A stretch of 60,880 nucleotides of DNA from an uncultured Clostridia bacterium. Its GTDB lineage: Bacteria > Bacillota > Clostridia > Christensenellales > UBA1242. Below, piece after piece: positions 50,262-58,817 of the stretch. Position 1 is the first letter of the stretch, and each line of letters begins with the position of its first letter. A program made the translations under genes and the position numbers. The stretch covers positions 1-60,880 of the forward strand of contig CAKVLS010000006.1 of NCBI GenBank assembly GCA_934757865.1. Direction: 5' to 3'. Under the pieces are notes generated by a model. That model made no database searches and was not told the DNA's origin. It saw only the letters and a list, made by a program, of their open reading frames with translations.

Positions 50262-51170
50262 ATGTTAGATTGCAAAACTAACAACTTAATAAAAGATATC
50301 TGCAAGGCAAATGGCATTAAATGCGAAAGCATCAAGAGGGCGGATTCTGGCTTTACTAATATTGTGCATATCGTAAATGACGAATATGTTGTCAAAGTTA
50401 TAAGCCCCTTCACCAAGCCCGAAAAGTTGCAAAAAGAAATTGCTTTTTATAAAAATGTCAAGATTGCTGCTATGCCCGAATATGTTGCCAGTGGCAAAAT
50501 ATTTGACAAAGACTACCTTATTATAAAGATGCTTAACGGCAAGAGTTTGTATAGCGTTTGGCATACTTTAAGCGATGCGGAGCGAAAAGACGCCGTTATT
50601 CAAATTGCTCGCATCCTAAACGAACTGCACAAACAAAAGGGCGACTTTTTGGCTGAAAAATTTGTCCAGACTGACTGGGTAGGCAAGTGGCAAAAGAGTT
50701 TTGACCTTAATATCGGGATACTAAAAAACAAAGGTTTTGACACTTCGTTTTTAGAAGACTTTAAGGCAAAAAAGCTCTCTAAAATTTTTGAGCAAAACAA
50801 GCCTTGCCTTATATACAATGACGGACATTTTGACAACTTTTTGTACGATGACGGCAAAGTGTATATCATCGACTTTGATAGGGTGCTATATTGCTCGGTA
50901 GATTATGAACTTATGGTAATTTCTATGATGGTTGACGACCCAAAAAAGTTCGCCAGCGAGATAACTGAGAAATTTGTTGTTGACGGCGAGTATGGAGATA
51001 TATTAGATATTTTAAGGGCATATGCTCTGGATATGTTTGACTTTGAGCATTTAGAGGATAGAGTCTTTATATATAAGTTTATATATCACTTAGGTCAAGG
51101 CTACGAAACTCATAACAATAGCTGGATAAAAACTCAGCTTGAAAACTTCAAAAAACATTTTGGATACTAA
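50262..51170 (+). CDS. Aminoglycoside-phosphotransferase-fold protein
   Basis: A 302-residue kinase-like-fold protein. Catalytic region reads CLIYNDGHFDNFLYDDGKVYIIDFDRVL: the usual HGDxxxxN is YNDGHFDN, with the Asp and Asn kept but shifted, and DFD serves as the metal-binding DxD. N-terminal nucleotide-binding part is GFTNIVHIVNDEYVVKVI. Different from the one at 40356 in sequence and length. Substrate unknown. Directly follows the YwaF-like gene. SD is poor (CTGGTT). Confidence 0.72.
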   Translation: MLDCKTNNLIKDICKANGIKCESIKRADSGFTNIVHIVNDEYVVKVISPFTKPEKLQKEIAFYKNVKIAAMPEYVASGKIFDKDYLIIKMLNGKSLYSVWHTLSDAERKDAVIQIARILNELHKQKGDFLAEKFVQTDWVGKWQKSFDLNIGILKNKGFDTSFLEDFKAKKLSKIFEQNKPCLIYNDGHFDNFLYDDGKVYIIDFDRVLYCSVDYELMVISMMVDDPKKFASEITEKFVVDGEYGDILDILRAYALDMFDFEHLEDRVFIYKFIYHLGQGYETHNNSWIKTQLENFKKHFGY

Positions 51171-51172
51171 TA

Positions 51173-51207
51173 AAAAAAAAGAGGATATGTTGTTTCTCTT
51201 TTTTTAT
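51173..51207 (+). terminator. Intrinsic terminator
   Basis: AAAAAGAG / CTCTTTTT arms with an 11-13 base loop and long T-run. 51208-51332 is AT-rich and shows no gene. Confidence 0.65.
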
Positions 51208-51332
51208 TAGCTAATTTGTTGTTTATTATGTTTTGTTAAATAAGTTTTAATTTTTATAATATACTTTTTGATATTTTTACTTTTATTTAGCAACAATTAA
51301 AATTTGTATTATTGTTAAATTTTGGCAATATA

Positions 51333-52523
51333 TTATTCGGTTTTTCCTTGTCCTGAGAAAATATCTTCAAAGAGTTTTTTAGTACCGCCATATGCTTGTG
51401 CTTCTTGGCGTCTTTGCTCAGTTTCAATTATTTGTTGCTCGGGCACAATATCTGCGATAGAGTAGATAATATTGTCGCTAGCATCTTCTAAGTCAAGATC
51501 TCTGTCCATAAGCTCTTCTGAGGTTAGTCTTTTGCCAGATTTTTCTAGGGTCATATGCATTGTTTGAGTGTTGTCGTCATAAGTTATCTCAGTGTTGTTA
51601 AAGTGATGGTTGTATCTTATAAACAAGTCCATAAACTTATTGGTAATGTTATACTGGTCACGGTCATGTTTTGCGAGATATTCCTCTCTTTCTGGAACAA
51701 AAAATATATGAGCAAGAGCGCCTTCTTTATTAGCCTCATACCTTATTGGCATGAAGTCAGGAGCGATAATATTTTTTATTCCCATACTTTCTATTAAAGA
51801 GTTAAAAATTGTAAAACTAACGAGTGCATTAGGTGAGATATTTTGCATGTCTTCTGGGACATCTTTGTTTACCTTTCTAAAATATCTATCTAGCTTCTTT
51901 CTAACGGGAGAATCTTTGTCATTATTACGAGTTTGGGGTTTTTGGACAGCATAAACATAAGCAGTGTCGTCTATTTTTCCAAAGGTTATTGCGGGCATAA
52001 TGAACAAGTTACCTTCTTTATCCCTAAAGTGCATAACTAGTTTATATGGGCCTTCTATGTTTGAAGATGTTTTTCTTATACTGCCAACTAACCTATAATC
52101 TCCCAAATGCCCCATTAACATAGCTCCCTCTTTGATAGGATTTTGAAGCATTTTTGTTCGCTTGTCAATATATTGCTCTATGTTGTTAAGGTCATAATTG
52201 GTAGCACTGATAAACAAATCCATAAATAGTTTTTCTTCAAAGCCTGCATTGTCAAGTTCTAGGTATGTTTTGTCTTTTTTATAAAAATCTTTTGCAATAG
52301 GTATATATTCTTCAATCTTTTTAACAAAAGTTTGATAATTTGGGATATTAACAATTGGGGCACTGTTGTCTAATGGAAAATCAACTTTGCCCTCTATCTT
52401 TTGGTAAAATTTGACGTGATAAGTCCATTCTTTGCCCTTAGGTCCTAAAGAAATAAAACCATCTTTTGCCTGCTTAAAAATTTTTTGAATTAGACCACTT
52501 GTTTTTTCAAAGGCTCTATCCAT
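51333..52523 (-). CDS. Unknown 396-residue soluble protein
   Basis: The ATG at 52523 has AGGGG 9 bases upstream; a GTG three codons earlier is too near that site. No family recognised. The N-terminal half has conserved-looking segments (FISLGPKGKEWTYHVKFYQKIEGKVDF, MLMGHLGDYRLVGSIRKT); the middle has AITFGKIDDTAYVYAVQKPQ and APDFMPIRYEANKEGALAHIFFVPEREEYL; the tail (about 350-396) is Glu/Gln-rich. No signal peptide or membrane helix. Single gene with its own upstream region. Intact and well encoded, so a real gene of unknown role. Confidence 0.7.
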   Translation of the reverse strand: MDRAFEKTSGLIQKIFKQAKDGFISLGPKGKEWTYHVKFYQKIEGKVDFPLDNSAPIVNIPNYQTFVKKIEEYIPIAKDFYKKDKTYLELDNAGFEEKLFMDLFISATNYDLNNIEQYIDKRTKMLQNPIKEGAMLMGHLGDYRLVGSIRKTSSNIEGPYKLVMHFRDKEGNLFIMPAITFGKIDDTAYVYAVQKPQTRNNDKDSPVRKKLDRYFRKVNKDVPEDMQNISPNALVSFTIFNSLIESMGIKNIIAPDFMPIRYEANKEGALAHIFFVPEREEYLAKHDRDQYNITNKFMDLFIRYNHHFNNTEITYDDNTQTMHMTLEKSGKRLTSEELMDRDLDLEDASDNIIYSIADIVPEQQIIETEQRRQEAQAYGGTKKLFEDIFSGQGKTE

Positions 52524-52668
52524 TACTATCACCCCTATATTTTAATTGTACACCAAGAAGTATTTTTCGTCAATAATTGTATTTATCCAAAAAATATTTT
52601 GGGCATGAGAGTTAAAGCATTTAAGTTTATTAAAAAATATGGTATAATTAAACTATAAAAGGAAAAAT

Positions 52669-53574
52669 ATGCAAGAGTACAACAGACTAAACGAATATCT
52701 AAAAAATAAACTTGGTGGAAGAACGCTAAAAATCTGCATAGACGGCGGCTTTACTTGTCCTAACCGTGATGGCAAGTGCGGCACTGGCGGTTGTATTTTT
52801 TGCGGCGAAAAAGGCTCTGGCGAAAGTACAAAAGCTGGAAGTATTAGAGAACAAGTCAAGAATCACCTTGCAAGTTATAGAGGAGATAGGGCACAAAAGT
52901 TTATTGCATATTTTCAAAATTTTACGAACACCTACGCACCTATTGAAGTTCTAAAAAGTAGATATGACGAGGCATTGTGCGATGACAGGATTGTTGGGCT
53001 AGCTATTGCCACAAGACCGGATTGCGTGGACGCCGAAGTTGCAAACCTCCTAAAAAGCTACAAGGAAAGAGGTCTTTATGTTTGGGCTGAACTTGGACTT
53101 CAAACAGTTAACGAAGAAGTCGGCAAAATAATTAACCGTGGATACACAAATTATGACTTTGACAAGGCTGCAAAGCTGCTAAACGAGGCAGGTATTGATA
53201 TTTGTACTCATATAATGATCGGGCTTCCAAACGAAAAAGAAGGCGATATAGATGATATAATTGAGTTTGCCAACACAAGACCAGTTAGCGGAATAAAAAT
53301 TCACTCGACTTATGTTATCAAAAATACTGTCCTTGAAAAAATGTATAACGAAGGTAAATATACCCCTATAAACATAGAGGAGTATATAGATAAAGTCATA
53401 TATATTTTGACAAGATTAAGACCTGATATTGTTGTACACAGAATTACGGGAGACGCACCAAAAGATATACTTGTTGCACCCAGTTGGAGTACTCACAAAA
53501 AGCTAGTTCTCAATAGCGTAGATAATAGCATGAGAAAGGACCATTTATATCAAGGTATGTATTATAAAAAATAA
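52669..53574 (+). CDS. ytqA: Radical SAM protein, YtqA/TIGR01212 family
   Basis: A 301-residue radical SAM enzyme. Seen: GGFTCPNRDGKCGTGGCIFCGEKGSG, giving the unusual C-x-n-C-xx-C cluster motif of this family, IAYFQNFTNTYAPIEVLK, IATRPDCVD, LGLQTVNEEVGKIINRGYTNYDF and IMIGLPNE. Related in architecture to Elp3-like enzymes; the reaction is not known. SD AAAAGGA, likely promoter TATAAT at 52643-52648. Terminator follows. Confidence 0.92.
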   Translation: MQEYNRLNEYLKNKLGGRTLKICIDGGFTCPNRDGKCGTGGCIFCGEKGSGESTKAGSIREQVKNHLASYRGDRAQKFIAYFQNFTNTYAPIEVLKSRYDEALCDDRIVGLAIATRPDCVDAEVANLLKSYKERGLYVWAELGLQTVNEEVGKIINRGYTNYDFDKAAKLLNEAGIDICTHIMIGLPNEKEGDIDDIIEFANTRPVSGIKIHSTYVIKNTVLEKMYNEGKYTPINIEEYIDKVIYILTRLRPDIVVHRITGDAPKDILVAPSWSTHKKLVLNSVDNSMRKDHLYQGMYYKK

Positions 53575-53606
53575 AAAAGACTTCTAAAAACTAGAAGCCT
53601 TTTTTG
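53575..53606. terminator. Bidirectional terminator
   Basis: GACTTCTA / TAGAAGCC arms with a T-run rightward and A-run leftward; ends ytqA and the converging phosphatase gene. Confidence 0.82.
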
Positions 53607-53611
53607 TTATA

Positions 53612-54154
53612 CTAGATAGTAAACTTTTTAATTTGTGCGTTTTTGAAGTCGCTAATGATGTTGGTCTTATCGTATTTTGCAGAGCCAGTTTTGATAAATG
53701 TCTCAAGACAAGTAGATACATGGTCGTGAGTCACAATTAGAACATTGCTATACTTACAAGTCTTTTTTAGCTCAATCAAAAAGTTGCAAGCCCTATCATA
53801 TACCTCATACGATTGTTCCATTTGAGTGCCAGGAGCTCGGGCGTCTTTTAGAGCCTTTTCTTCTGGGGTCAAAGTGCTGTATTTTCTGCCAGTAAAAATT
53901 CCTTGGTCAATCTCAGTTAGCCTTTCGTCTTTTATGATTTTTACTTTGTGGTAGCGGTTTACGATGTTAGCGGTCTGCATTGTGCGCATAAGTGGAGAAG
54001 AGTATATTATCTCAAAAGGTATGTCTTTTGCCTCAAAAGCGGCTTTTTCTACAAGCTCTATACCTTTTTTGCTAAGTCTATTATTTAGTCGCCCTTGCGA
54101 AATGCCTAGTTCATTGTATCTAGTTGTGCCGTGTCTCATTATATATAAATTCAT
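53612..54154 (-). CDS. Histidine-phosphatase-family protein (phosphoglycerate-mutase-like)
   Basis: A 180-residue branch-1 histidine phosphatase. Seen: RHGTTRYN with the catalytic His8, SSPLMRTMQTA, ERLTEIDQGIFTGRKYS, and the second His in VLIVTHDHVS. Likely a small-molecule phosphatase (GpmB/CobC type); whether it acts on phosphoglycerate is unknown. Short for the family but complete. Single gene. Confidence 0.88.
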   Translation of the reverse strand: MNLYIMRHGTTRYNELGISQGRLNNRLSKKGIELVEKAAFEAKDIPFEIIYSSPLMRTMQTANIVNRYHKVKIIKDERLTEIDQGIFTGRKYSTLTPEEKALKDARAPGTQMEQSYEVYDRACNFLIELKKTCKYSNVLIVTHDHVSTCLETFIKTGSAKYDKTNIISDFKNAQIKKFTI

Positions 54155-54227
54155 ATTTTACCTCAAAGACATTTTAGCATAAAAAATAGTTTTTGCAACG
54201 CAATTTACAAGAGCATTCAAAGATGTA

Positions 54228-54255
54228 TTGACAAAATCAAATTTTGTGGTATAAT
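54228..54255 (+). promoter_or_regulatory. Promoter of the DUF84 leader
   Basis: TTGACA (54228-54233), 16-bp spacer ending TGG, TATAAT (54250-54255), a TGn-extended -10. The inverted repeat ACAAAATCAAATTTTGT overlaps the spacer. Transcription would start near 54262, leaving a 164-base leader. Confidence 0.78.
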
Positions 54256-54263
54256 AATAACAT

Positions 54264-54314
54264 ATAATCCCTTTTGACCATTCCGGATTTATATTACATG
54301 GGAATATCTTTTTT
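54264..54314 (+). promoter_or_regulatory. Candidate structured RNA with terminator-like end in the DUF84 leader
   Basis: ATAATCCC (54264-54271) pairs with GGGAATAT (54300-54307) except for one A-A mismatch, followed by C and seven Ts. The 28-base loop contains ATTCCGGAT and can alternatively pair ATTCC with GGAAT. The element fits an attenuator or small riboswitch but matches none I know; it is not a purine riboswitch (no GTTTCTACC core). Confidence 0.4.
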
Positions 54315-54327
54315 TCAGGATCTTCTT

Positions 54328-54387
54328 ATGAATGGCAGTAAAACAAACAAAATTTATTTGGCTGTTTTTATTGTTATTCTTAAGTAG
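54328..54387 (+). CDS. Hydrophobic 19-residue micro-ORF in the DUF84 leader
   Basis: AGGA seven bases before an ATG, then MNGSKTNKIYLAVFIVILK and TAG. It may be a leader peptide or a tiny membrane peptide. GGCTGT (54360-54365) can pair with ACAGCC (54400-54405), a stem that spans its end and the stretch before the next SD. Low confidence. Confidence 0.4.
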   Translation: MNGSKTNKIYLAVFIVILK

Positions 54388-54425
54388 ATTTTTTTTATTA
54401 CAGCCGACAAAAAAGGAGAAAGATT

Positions 54426-54959
54426 ATGAAAGTATTGATTGGAACAAAAAATCCAGGAAAAGTCGAAGGAGCAAGAAGAGCACTAAGCCACTATTTTAAG
54501 GACTTTGAGATAGTGAGCGTCAAGGTAAGTTCAGATGTAAGTGATGAGCCAGTGGGCGTAGAAACTTATGAGGGAGCAAACAACAGAGTTAACAACCTTA
54601 TTAAGTATGCCAAAGAGCAAAACATAGACGCAGATTTATTTATGGCGGTTGAGTCTGGTATAACCAAAGATTTGGGCTTTTGGGCGATAACTAATGTAGC
54701 CGTTATCAAAGACGGCAAAGGTGGCGAAGGTAAAGGCACAAGTGCAAGCTTTCCAGTCCCAAACAAGTATATTGATAGTATCATAAAAGAAACTCTTGGC
54801 ACAGTCATGGATAGAATCTTTAATGAGAGCGACCTTAGAAGTACCACTGGCGGAGTAGGGCTATTGACACACGATATCATTACTCGTATTGACCTTAACG
54901 AGCAAGCTTTTGTCATGGCTTTGACACAATTTGTCAACGATGATATCTGGAAAGATTAA
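54426..54959 (+). CDS. yjjX: DUF84 inosine/xanthosine triphosphatase (YjjX-like)
   Basis: A 177-residue Maf/HAM1-fold house-cleaning NTPase that removes non-canonical purine nucleotides. Seen: IGTKNPGKVEGARRAL at the N-terminus (GTxNPxK), SDEPVGVETYEGANNR, FMAVESGITKDLGFWAITN and GVGLLTHDIITR. All key residues are present. AAAAGGAG SD. It lies behind a long leader with a terminator-like element and micro-ORF, so its transcription is probably regulated. Confidence 0.88.
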   Translation: MKVLIGTKNPGKVEGARRALSHYFKDFEIVSVKVSSDVSDEPVGVETYEGANNRVNNLIKYAKEQNIDADLFMAVESGITKDLGFWAITNVAVIKDGKGGEGKGTSASFPVPNKYIDSIIKETLGTVMDRIFNESDLRSTTGGVGLLTHDIITRIDLNEQAFVMALTQFVNDDIWKD

Positions 54960-54962
54960 ACA

Positions 54963-54994
54963 AAAAAAACACCACAACAAGTGGTGTTTTTTTT
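54963..54994 (+). terminator. Intrinsic terminator after the DUF84 gene
   Basis: AAACACCAC / GTGGTGTTT stem, loop AACAA, eight Ts. Confidence 0.88.
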
Positions 54995-55110
54995 ATGCTT
55001 AATATATCTTATTTGCTTTTTGTTAATTATATTTTTAGAGCTTTTATTTGATTTATAATAGAGTAAATAGAACAATCTAAATAAAATCTTGATAAGCTTT
55101 TATAAATATC

Positions 55111-55611
55111 TTAGTTATTATCTACTACTTCTATCTCGTCTATGCCTTCGTCTAGTCTTGGATACTCGGTAGAGAAAAATATAAGTTGTTGCTCTAAGAG
55201 TTTCTTAGGATTTTCCACCCTAGGACCTCCAACTATATTTTGAGCATTTCTAGCTTTTATTCTCTCAATGCAAGTCTTAGGCTTGCAGTTCACGACTACT
55301 GCCTTGATATGATAATCATAAGGCTTAGCTAGGTCTATATAGATTTTGCGATACTTTTTCTCAAGGTTGGTAGCATCTACTATGATATCAAGTCCTTTTT
55401 CTAACGCTGCTTGCATCTTTTCGTGCACACGGGCAAAAACTTTTGCGTTAATCTCTTTTGAATATGCAAACTCTATTTCGCCATTTTGTACCATTTCCCA
55501 GCGTGTTTCATCACTAGAGATTTTGATGGCGTTTGTTTCAAGAAGTAGCTTATCAACTATTGTTGATTTGCCACTGCCAGAGATACCAACTATTATGGTT
55601 AAGTTTTTCAT
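55111..55611 (-). CDS. P-loop kinase-like ATPase (polynucleotide-kinase/zeta-toxin fold)
   Basis: A 166-residue AAA_33-type P-loop protein: Walker A GISGSGKST (about 9-17), Asp in SSDETRWEM, ARVHEKMQAALEKGLDIIVDATNL (the DATN segment of this group) and a C-terminal KARN/RNA-like Arg-rich lid. Relatives phosphorylate RNA/DNA 5' ends or small molecules. Zeta toxins share the fold but no antitoxin gene is adjacent. Second gene of an operon with the upstream helical protein (14-base gap). Confidence 0.82.
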   Translation of the reverse strand: MKNLTIIVGISGSGKSTIVDKLLLETNAIKISSDETRWEMVQNGEIEFAYSKEINAKVFARVHEKMQAALEKGLDIIVDATNLEKKYRKIYIDLAKPYDYHIKAVVVNCKPKTCIERIKARNAQNIVGGPRVENPKKLLEQQLIFFSTEYPRLDEGIDEIEVVDNN

Positions 55612-55625
55612 AATATACCAACTTT

Positions 55626-56027
55626 TTAGTTATTAAATATTGCATTATAAATCTCAATAACTGTATTGATGCTAGTTAGCACTTTTTCTATCATTATTGA
55701 TTGCAATCTTTGGCTCTCGCCAGATATTATAAGTAGTAACAAACTTGCGGCGTTTTGAGCGGTCTTAGCCAAACTCTTAGCTAGCTCCAAAGTTGATGGT
55801 AAGTCATAATCATCAGTCTTGCTTGAGCTAGAAGAAAGCGCCTGTCTTGTCTCCACAAAAATATCTTTTACCATAGTATCAAGTAATGCTTGGGCGTCCA
55901 TGTTGGCTTTTTGCGAAGCTGCAAGGTCGCCGTCATTAAGAGCTATCTCACCACTCATTAGTAGAGAAGAGGTGTGAGATGAGTGCTCTATTAACTCGCA
56001 CAAAGTTTTTTGTAAATTTGTATCCAT
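55626..56027 (-). CDS. Small all-helical protein, unknown function
   Basis: A 133-residue protein of two or three amphipathic helices with a Ser-rich linker (LSSSSSKTDDYD) in the middle. Rich in Leu, Ser and Ala; no catalytic motif. The heptad-like pattern and length recall FliS-like or four-helix chaperones, but I cannot assign it. SD AGGAGAA. Likely co-transcribed with the P-loop kinase downstream. Confidence 0.62.
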   Translation of the reverse strand: MDTNLQKTLCELIEHSSHTSSLLMSGEIALNDGDLAASQKANMDAQALLDTMVKDIFVETRQALSSSSSKTDDYDLPSTLELAKSLAKTAQNAASLLLLIISGESQRLQSIMIEKVLTSINTVIEIYNAIFNN

Positions 56028-56102
56028 AATTTTCTCCTATATGTATTATATCAAATTTATAAAAATATCAAAATAAATTGACCTTATAGTGACAAATTAA
56101 AT

Positions 56103-56136
56103 AAAAAAACTTGTTACTACTAAAACAAGTTTTTTA
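56103..56136 (-). terminator. Intrinsic terminator after the DUF5698-like gene
   Basis: AAACTTGT / ACAAGTTT arms flanked by A/T runs; reads as a terminator on the minus strand between the genes at 56171 and 56027. Confidence 0.72.
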
Positions 56137-56170
56137 TAAAAAATATATTTATCATATTTATTTGGGATAA

Positions 56171-56647
56171 TTACAAAGTCCCTTCGTTGGCGGTTATAGT
56201 GTATTTGACGTGGTATTTGTTGATTAGCGATCTTACAGTTCTACTTTCTTTTTTGTCACGAGAGAAGATATCTACAACTTTATATTTCTCGTAGCTTGTT
56301 TCATAAAATATAAAACCAATGTCAGCCTCGTGTAGGTCGTGTTTGAAATCATGAACGCTCTCAGTTGGTACTGTTACGGTTATTTTCCATAGTCTTTCTT
56401 TTTCAAACTTTTTAACAATAGTAAGCCCAATATAAACACCTATTAAATTAGCTATTACAGTAACTACAATTGCTACCCATAGATCAACTCCGGCAATGCC
56501 TTTTATGACGATTGTATTAAATCCGTAAGATATGGCATTAACCACGCTAGCAATTCCTCGGCCTCCTTTTATAGTGATAACACTTTTTAGTGTTGACAAA
56601 ATAACATTTATTAGTGTTGCGATTGAAAATGCAATAATAAGTAACAT
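56171..56647 (-). CDS. UPF0316 / DUF5698-DUF2179 membrane protein
   Basis: A 158-residue protein with three N-terminal helices: LLIIAFSIATLINVILSTLKSVITIKG, the UPF0316 hallmark NVILSTLKSI-type motif, then VVNAISYGFNTIVIKGI and VAIVVTVIANLIGVYIG. The soluble C-terminal part (about 90-158) corresponds to the DUF2179-like domain. Function of the family is unknown. SD AAAGGAG. Confidence 0.78.
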   Translation of the reverse strand: MLLIIAFSIATLINVILSTLKSVITIKGGRGIASVVNAISYGFNTIVIKGIAGVDLWVAIVVTVIANLIGVYIGLTIVKKFEKERLWKITVTVPTESVHDFKHDLHEADIGFIFYETSYEKYKVVDIFSRDKKESRTVRSLINKYHVKYTITANEGTL

Positions 56648-56711
56648 ATTTTTTCTCCTTTTTAATTTATAATTTAGTAATTTTGAATTTTTTTATAGTT
56701 TTGTATGTGGG

Positions 56712-56739
56712 AATAAAAAGCACACCAAAAGGTGTGCTA
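56712..56739 (-). terminator. Intrinsic terminator of the M16/HicB-like operon
   Basis: AGCACACC / GGTGTGCT perfect arms, loop AAAA (TTTT on the minus strand), followed by a T-run on the minus strand. Confidence 0.85.
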
Positions 56740-56742
56740 TTG

Positions 56743-57051
56743 TTATTTTAGTTTAAGAAACTTGATATAAACTACATTGTCGTAATCAGTCGCAATAGCT
56801 TCTTTGTCTGGAAAGAATGGCATAGGACTGTTGTTATCTAGCATCTCATTGATTGTCTCACGAGCAGAAGAGTTTAATTTTAATTTGACTAGTTCAAGAC
56901 TTGGGTCAACTATATCTTCTTTCACAATCCCTGGTACAAAGCCGTGATACATGATTGAACCATCATCTTGCTTCTTGCGGTATATAACTAGCGGAACTTT
57001 AACTTCGTCAAGGTCCATACTTGTTGCTTTGCCTACACATGATTTTTTCAT
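56743..57051 (-). CDS. HicB-like small protein without HicA
   Basis: A 102-residue protein with a HicB-type fold pattern: VPLVIYRKKQDDGSIMYHGFVPGI, a helix with ARETINEMLDNNSPMPFFPD, then a C-terminal strand VVYIKFLKLK. HicB antitoxins normally pair with the RNase HicA, absent here, and no DNA-binding C-terminal domain is seen. It lies 15 bases after the M16 peptidase gene in one operon, so it may serve as a folding or partner module instead of an antitoxin (inference). AGGGA SD upstream. Confidence 0.55.
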   Translation of the reverse strand: MKKSCVGKATSMDLDEVKVPLVIYRKKQDDGSIMYHGFVPGIVKEDIVDPSLELVKLKLNSSARETINEMLDNNSPMPFFPDKEAIATDYDNVVYIKFLKLK

Positions 57052-57066
57052 ATCTTATCCCTCCAT

Positions 57067-58575
57067 TTATACAAGCTCATGGTCATCTATTGTGACAGTA
57101 GCTGGCATATCTTCAATTTGATCTAACTCAAAGGTATTTTCGCTAACAGTTGTTGGCTCTACAAGTAGTGTAGCCTCAGCTCTTGGTTGATTTAGCTCTT
57201 GTTTATCTTTTGAGTGTGCATAGTTGCCAAGCATTTCTTCTACTTCTATTAGTTTGTATACACGACTAGCATCAAATCCGCCGTCTACAAGTAGAGAAAC
57301 ATTAGCAGTCTTATATGTCTTGGTTACACTTGCATTAAACTCTTCGTAAGACATGTTAGATATGTGTTTTGATACGGCAGAATAGTCTAAGAAATTCCCG
57401 CCGAACATCAAATCTTCATAATTGCCTTCTGCAGAGCAGTTTTTGAATCTTTGAAGAACAGATGCTTCTCTATCTATAAGAGCAGTTTTTACACCCTCAA
57501 ACATTTCTTGAGGTATACCATTTTCGCCAAGCTCTTTTACCATAGAGCAGATAGTTCTTATGGTTGTTCTCATATTTTTAGAGTTAGTTGTCGCAGAAAA
57601 GGCCTTAAAAGTAGTTGTGCCAAGATTGATATGTTCTAGGTCGTAGGTATATACTAGTTGTTTTTCGCCTCTAAGCTTGTTCCACATTAGTCCGCCGATA
57701 GTGTTCATAAGATACTCTTCCATAACATCAAAGGCATATAATTTATTTGGGTCAGTAGATTGTTTGTGCTCAAAATATTGAGCATCATCAAAGAAAGATC
57801 TTTCTCTTAGAAGCAAACTAATGTTTACATTGCTCATATTTTGGTTGGGTATAGCCACAAGCATGTTAATAGGTTTATAATATTCTTCAGCTGGATAATC
57901 TACTACAAATCTTGGGTCTTTTGCAGGTTTAATTCTAGAAAAAATTTTATCTTGAATTAGTTTTATAACTGCCTCTTTTGGTTTGTTAGAAGTAACAGAT
58001 ATAACAAGGTTGTCAGAGTTAAAATACCTCTCAACATATTTCTTTAATACATCAGGGGTAATTGTTTTAAGAGTCTTTGGCGTGCCCAAAACTTCTAGAG
58101 GATCTCCTGAACAAGGAACCTCACTAATAGAGTTCAAAAATAAAGAAAAAGCATCTTGAGGAGTTCTCTTTGCTCTATCAAGTGTTAAATTGATCTCTTG
58201 TTTTACGACATCAATTTCTTTAGCAATTTGCTCCTCAGAAAAATCTGTACTTGTAAGTCTTTTCATAAACTCATTAAGAGCGATATCTGCATTTTTGTCT
58301 ACGGCGCTAAATACTAGTCTAATGTCATTAGGCGAGGTATATGCGTTAACCCCAAAAGAGTTGTTAAGAATATTGTTTAGTATGTTTTTAGTTAAATTCT
58401 CTTTTGGGCTTCTAAAAATTAGATGTTCAAGTAAGTGGCTTAAGCCTTTATACTTACCGTCTAGTTGAGAGCCACCTCTAAATCCAATTACAAAAGAATG
58501 CCCATCAAAAGCGCTTTGTTTTTGGTAAATAAGAGTTGCTCCATTGTCAAATTCAATAATTTCTTGTTTTGCCAT
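57067..58575 (-). CDS. M16-family zinc metallopeptidase
   Basis: The ATG at 58575 has AAGGAG 6 bases upstream; the longer frame to 58620 has no SD. The 502-residue product has the inverted zinc motif His47-Leu-Leu-Glu50-His51, a third ligand Glu in EIDVVKQEI near residue 120, and a second, non-catalytic M16 half (YAHSKDKQEL tail). Typical members cut short peptides or processed leaders. Longer than many single-domain M16 proteins by about 70 residues. It is the first gene of an operon with a HicB-like protein. Confidence 0.87.
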   Translation of the reverse strand: MAKQEIIEFDNGATLIYQKQSAFDGHSFVIGFRGGSQLDGKYKGLSHLLEHLIFRSPKENLTKNILNNILNNSFGVNAYTSPNDIRLVFSAVDKNADIALNEFMKRLTSTDFSEEQIAKEIDVVKQEINLTLDRAKRTPQDAFSLFLNSISEVPCSGDPLEVLGTPKTLKTITPDVLKKYVERYFNSDNLVISVTSNKPKEAVIKLIQDKIFSRIKPAKDPRFVVDYPAEEYYKPINMLVAIPNQNMSNVNISLLLRERSFFDDAQYFEHKQSTDPNKLYAFDVMEEYLMNTIGGLMWNKLRGEKQLVYTYDLEHINLGTTTFKAFSATTNSKNMRTTIRTICSMVKELGENGIPQEMFEGVKTALIDREASVLQRFKNCSAEGNYEDLMFGGNFLDYSAVSKHISNMSYEEFNASVTKTYKTANVSLLVDGGFDASRVYKLIEVEEMLGNYAHSKDKQELNQPRAEATLLVEPTTVSENTFELDQIEDMPATVTIDDHELV

Positions 58576-58780
58576 AAGTTCTCCTTGTGCGGTTTTTGTG
58601 TAAACAATACTAAAAATCACATAAAAACCATATATATGTATAACAATATATTAGCACATAAAAAGCGACTTTTCAAGGGGCAAAAAATATTTTTTTATTG
58701 AATGTCTCGACTTCTTATTAAATATACATTTGAAGGGGCTTAATTTTGCCATGCATGGAAGATGTTAAATTGCGAAAACA

Positions 58781-58809
58781 AAAAAAGCACCACATCAAGT
58801 AGTGCTTTT
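58781..58809 (-). terminator. Intrinsic terminator after the TIR-domain gene
   Basis: On the minus strand AGCACTAC / GTGGTGCT (one wobble) with a 5-base loop and T-run. Confidence 0.8.
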
Positions 58810-58817
58810 GATATCTT

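Noticed and set aside
54262..54314. Purine riboswitch before the DUF84 gene
   Set aside because: The first bases CATATAATCC look alike, but the conserved GTTTCTACC core and the three-way junction are missing.
55111..55611. Zeta-type toxin
   Set aside because: The fold motif matches, but there is no epsilon-like antitoxin gene and the neighbour at 55626 does not resemble one; a nucleotide or RNA kinase is equally likely.
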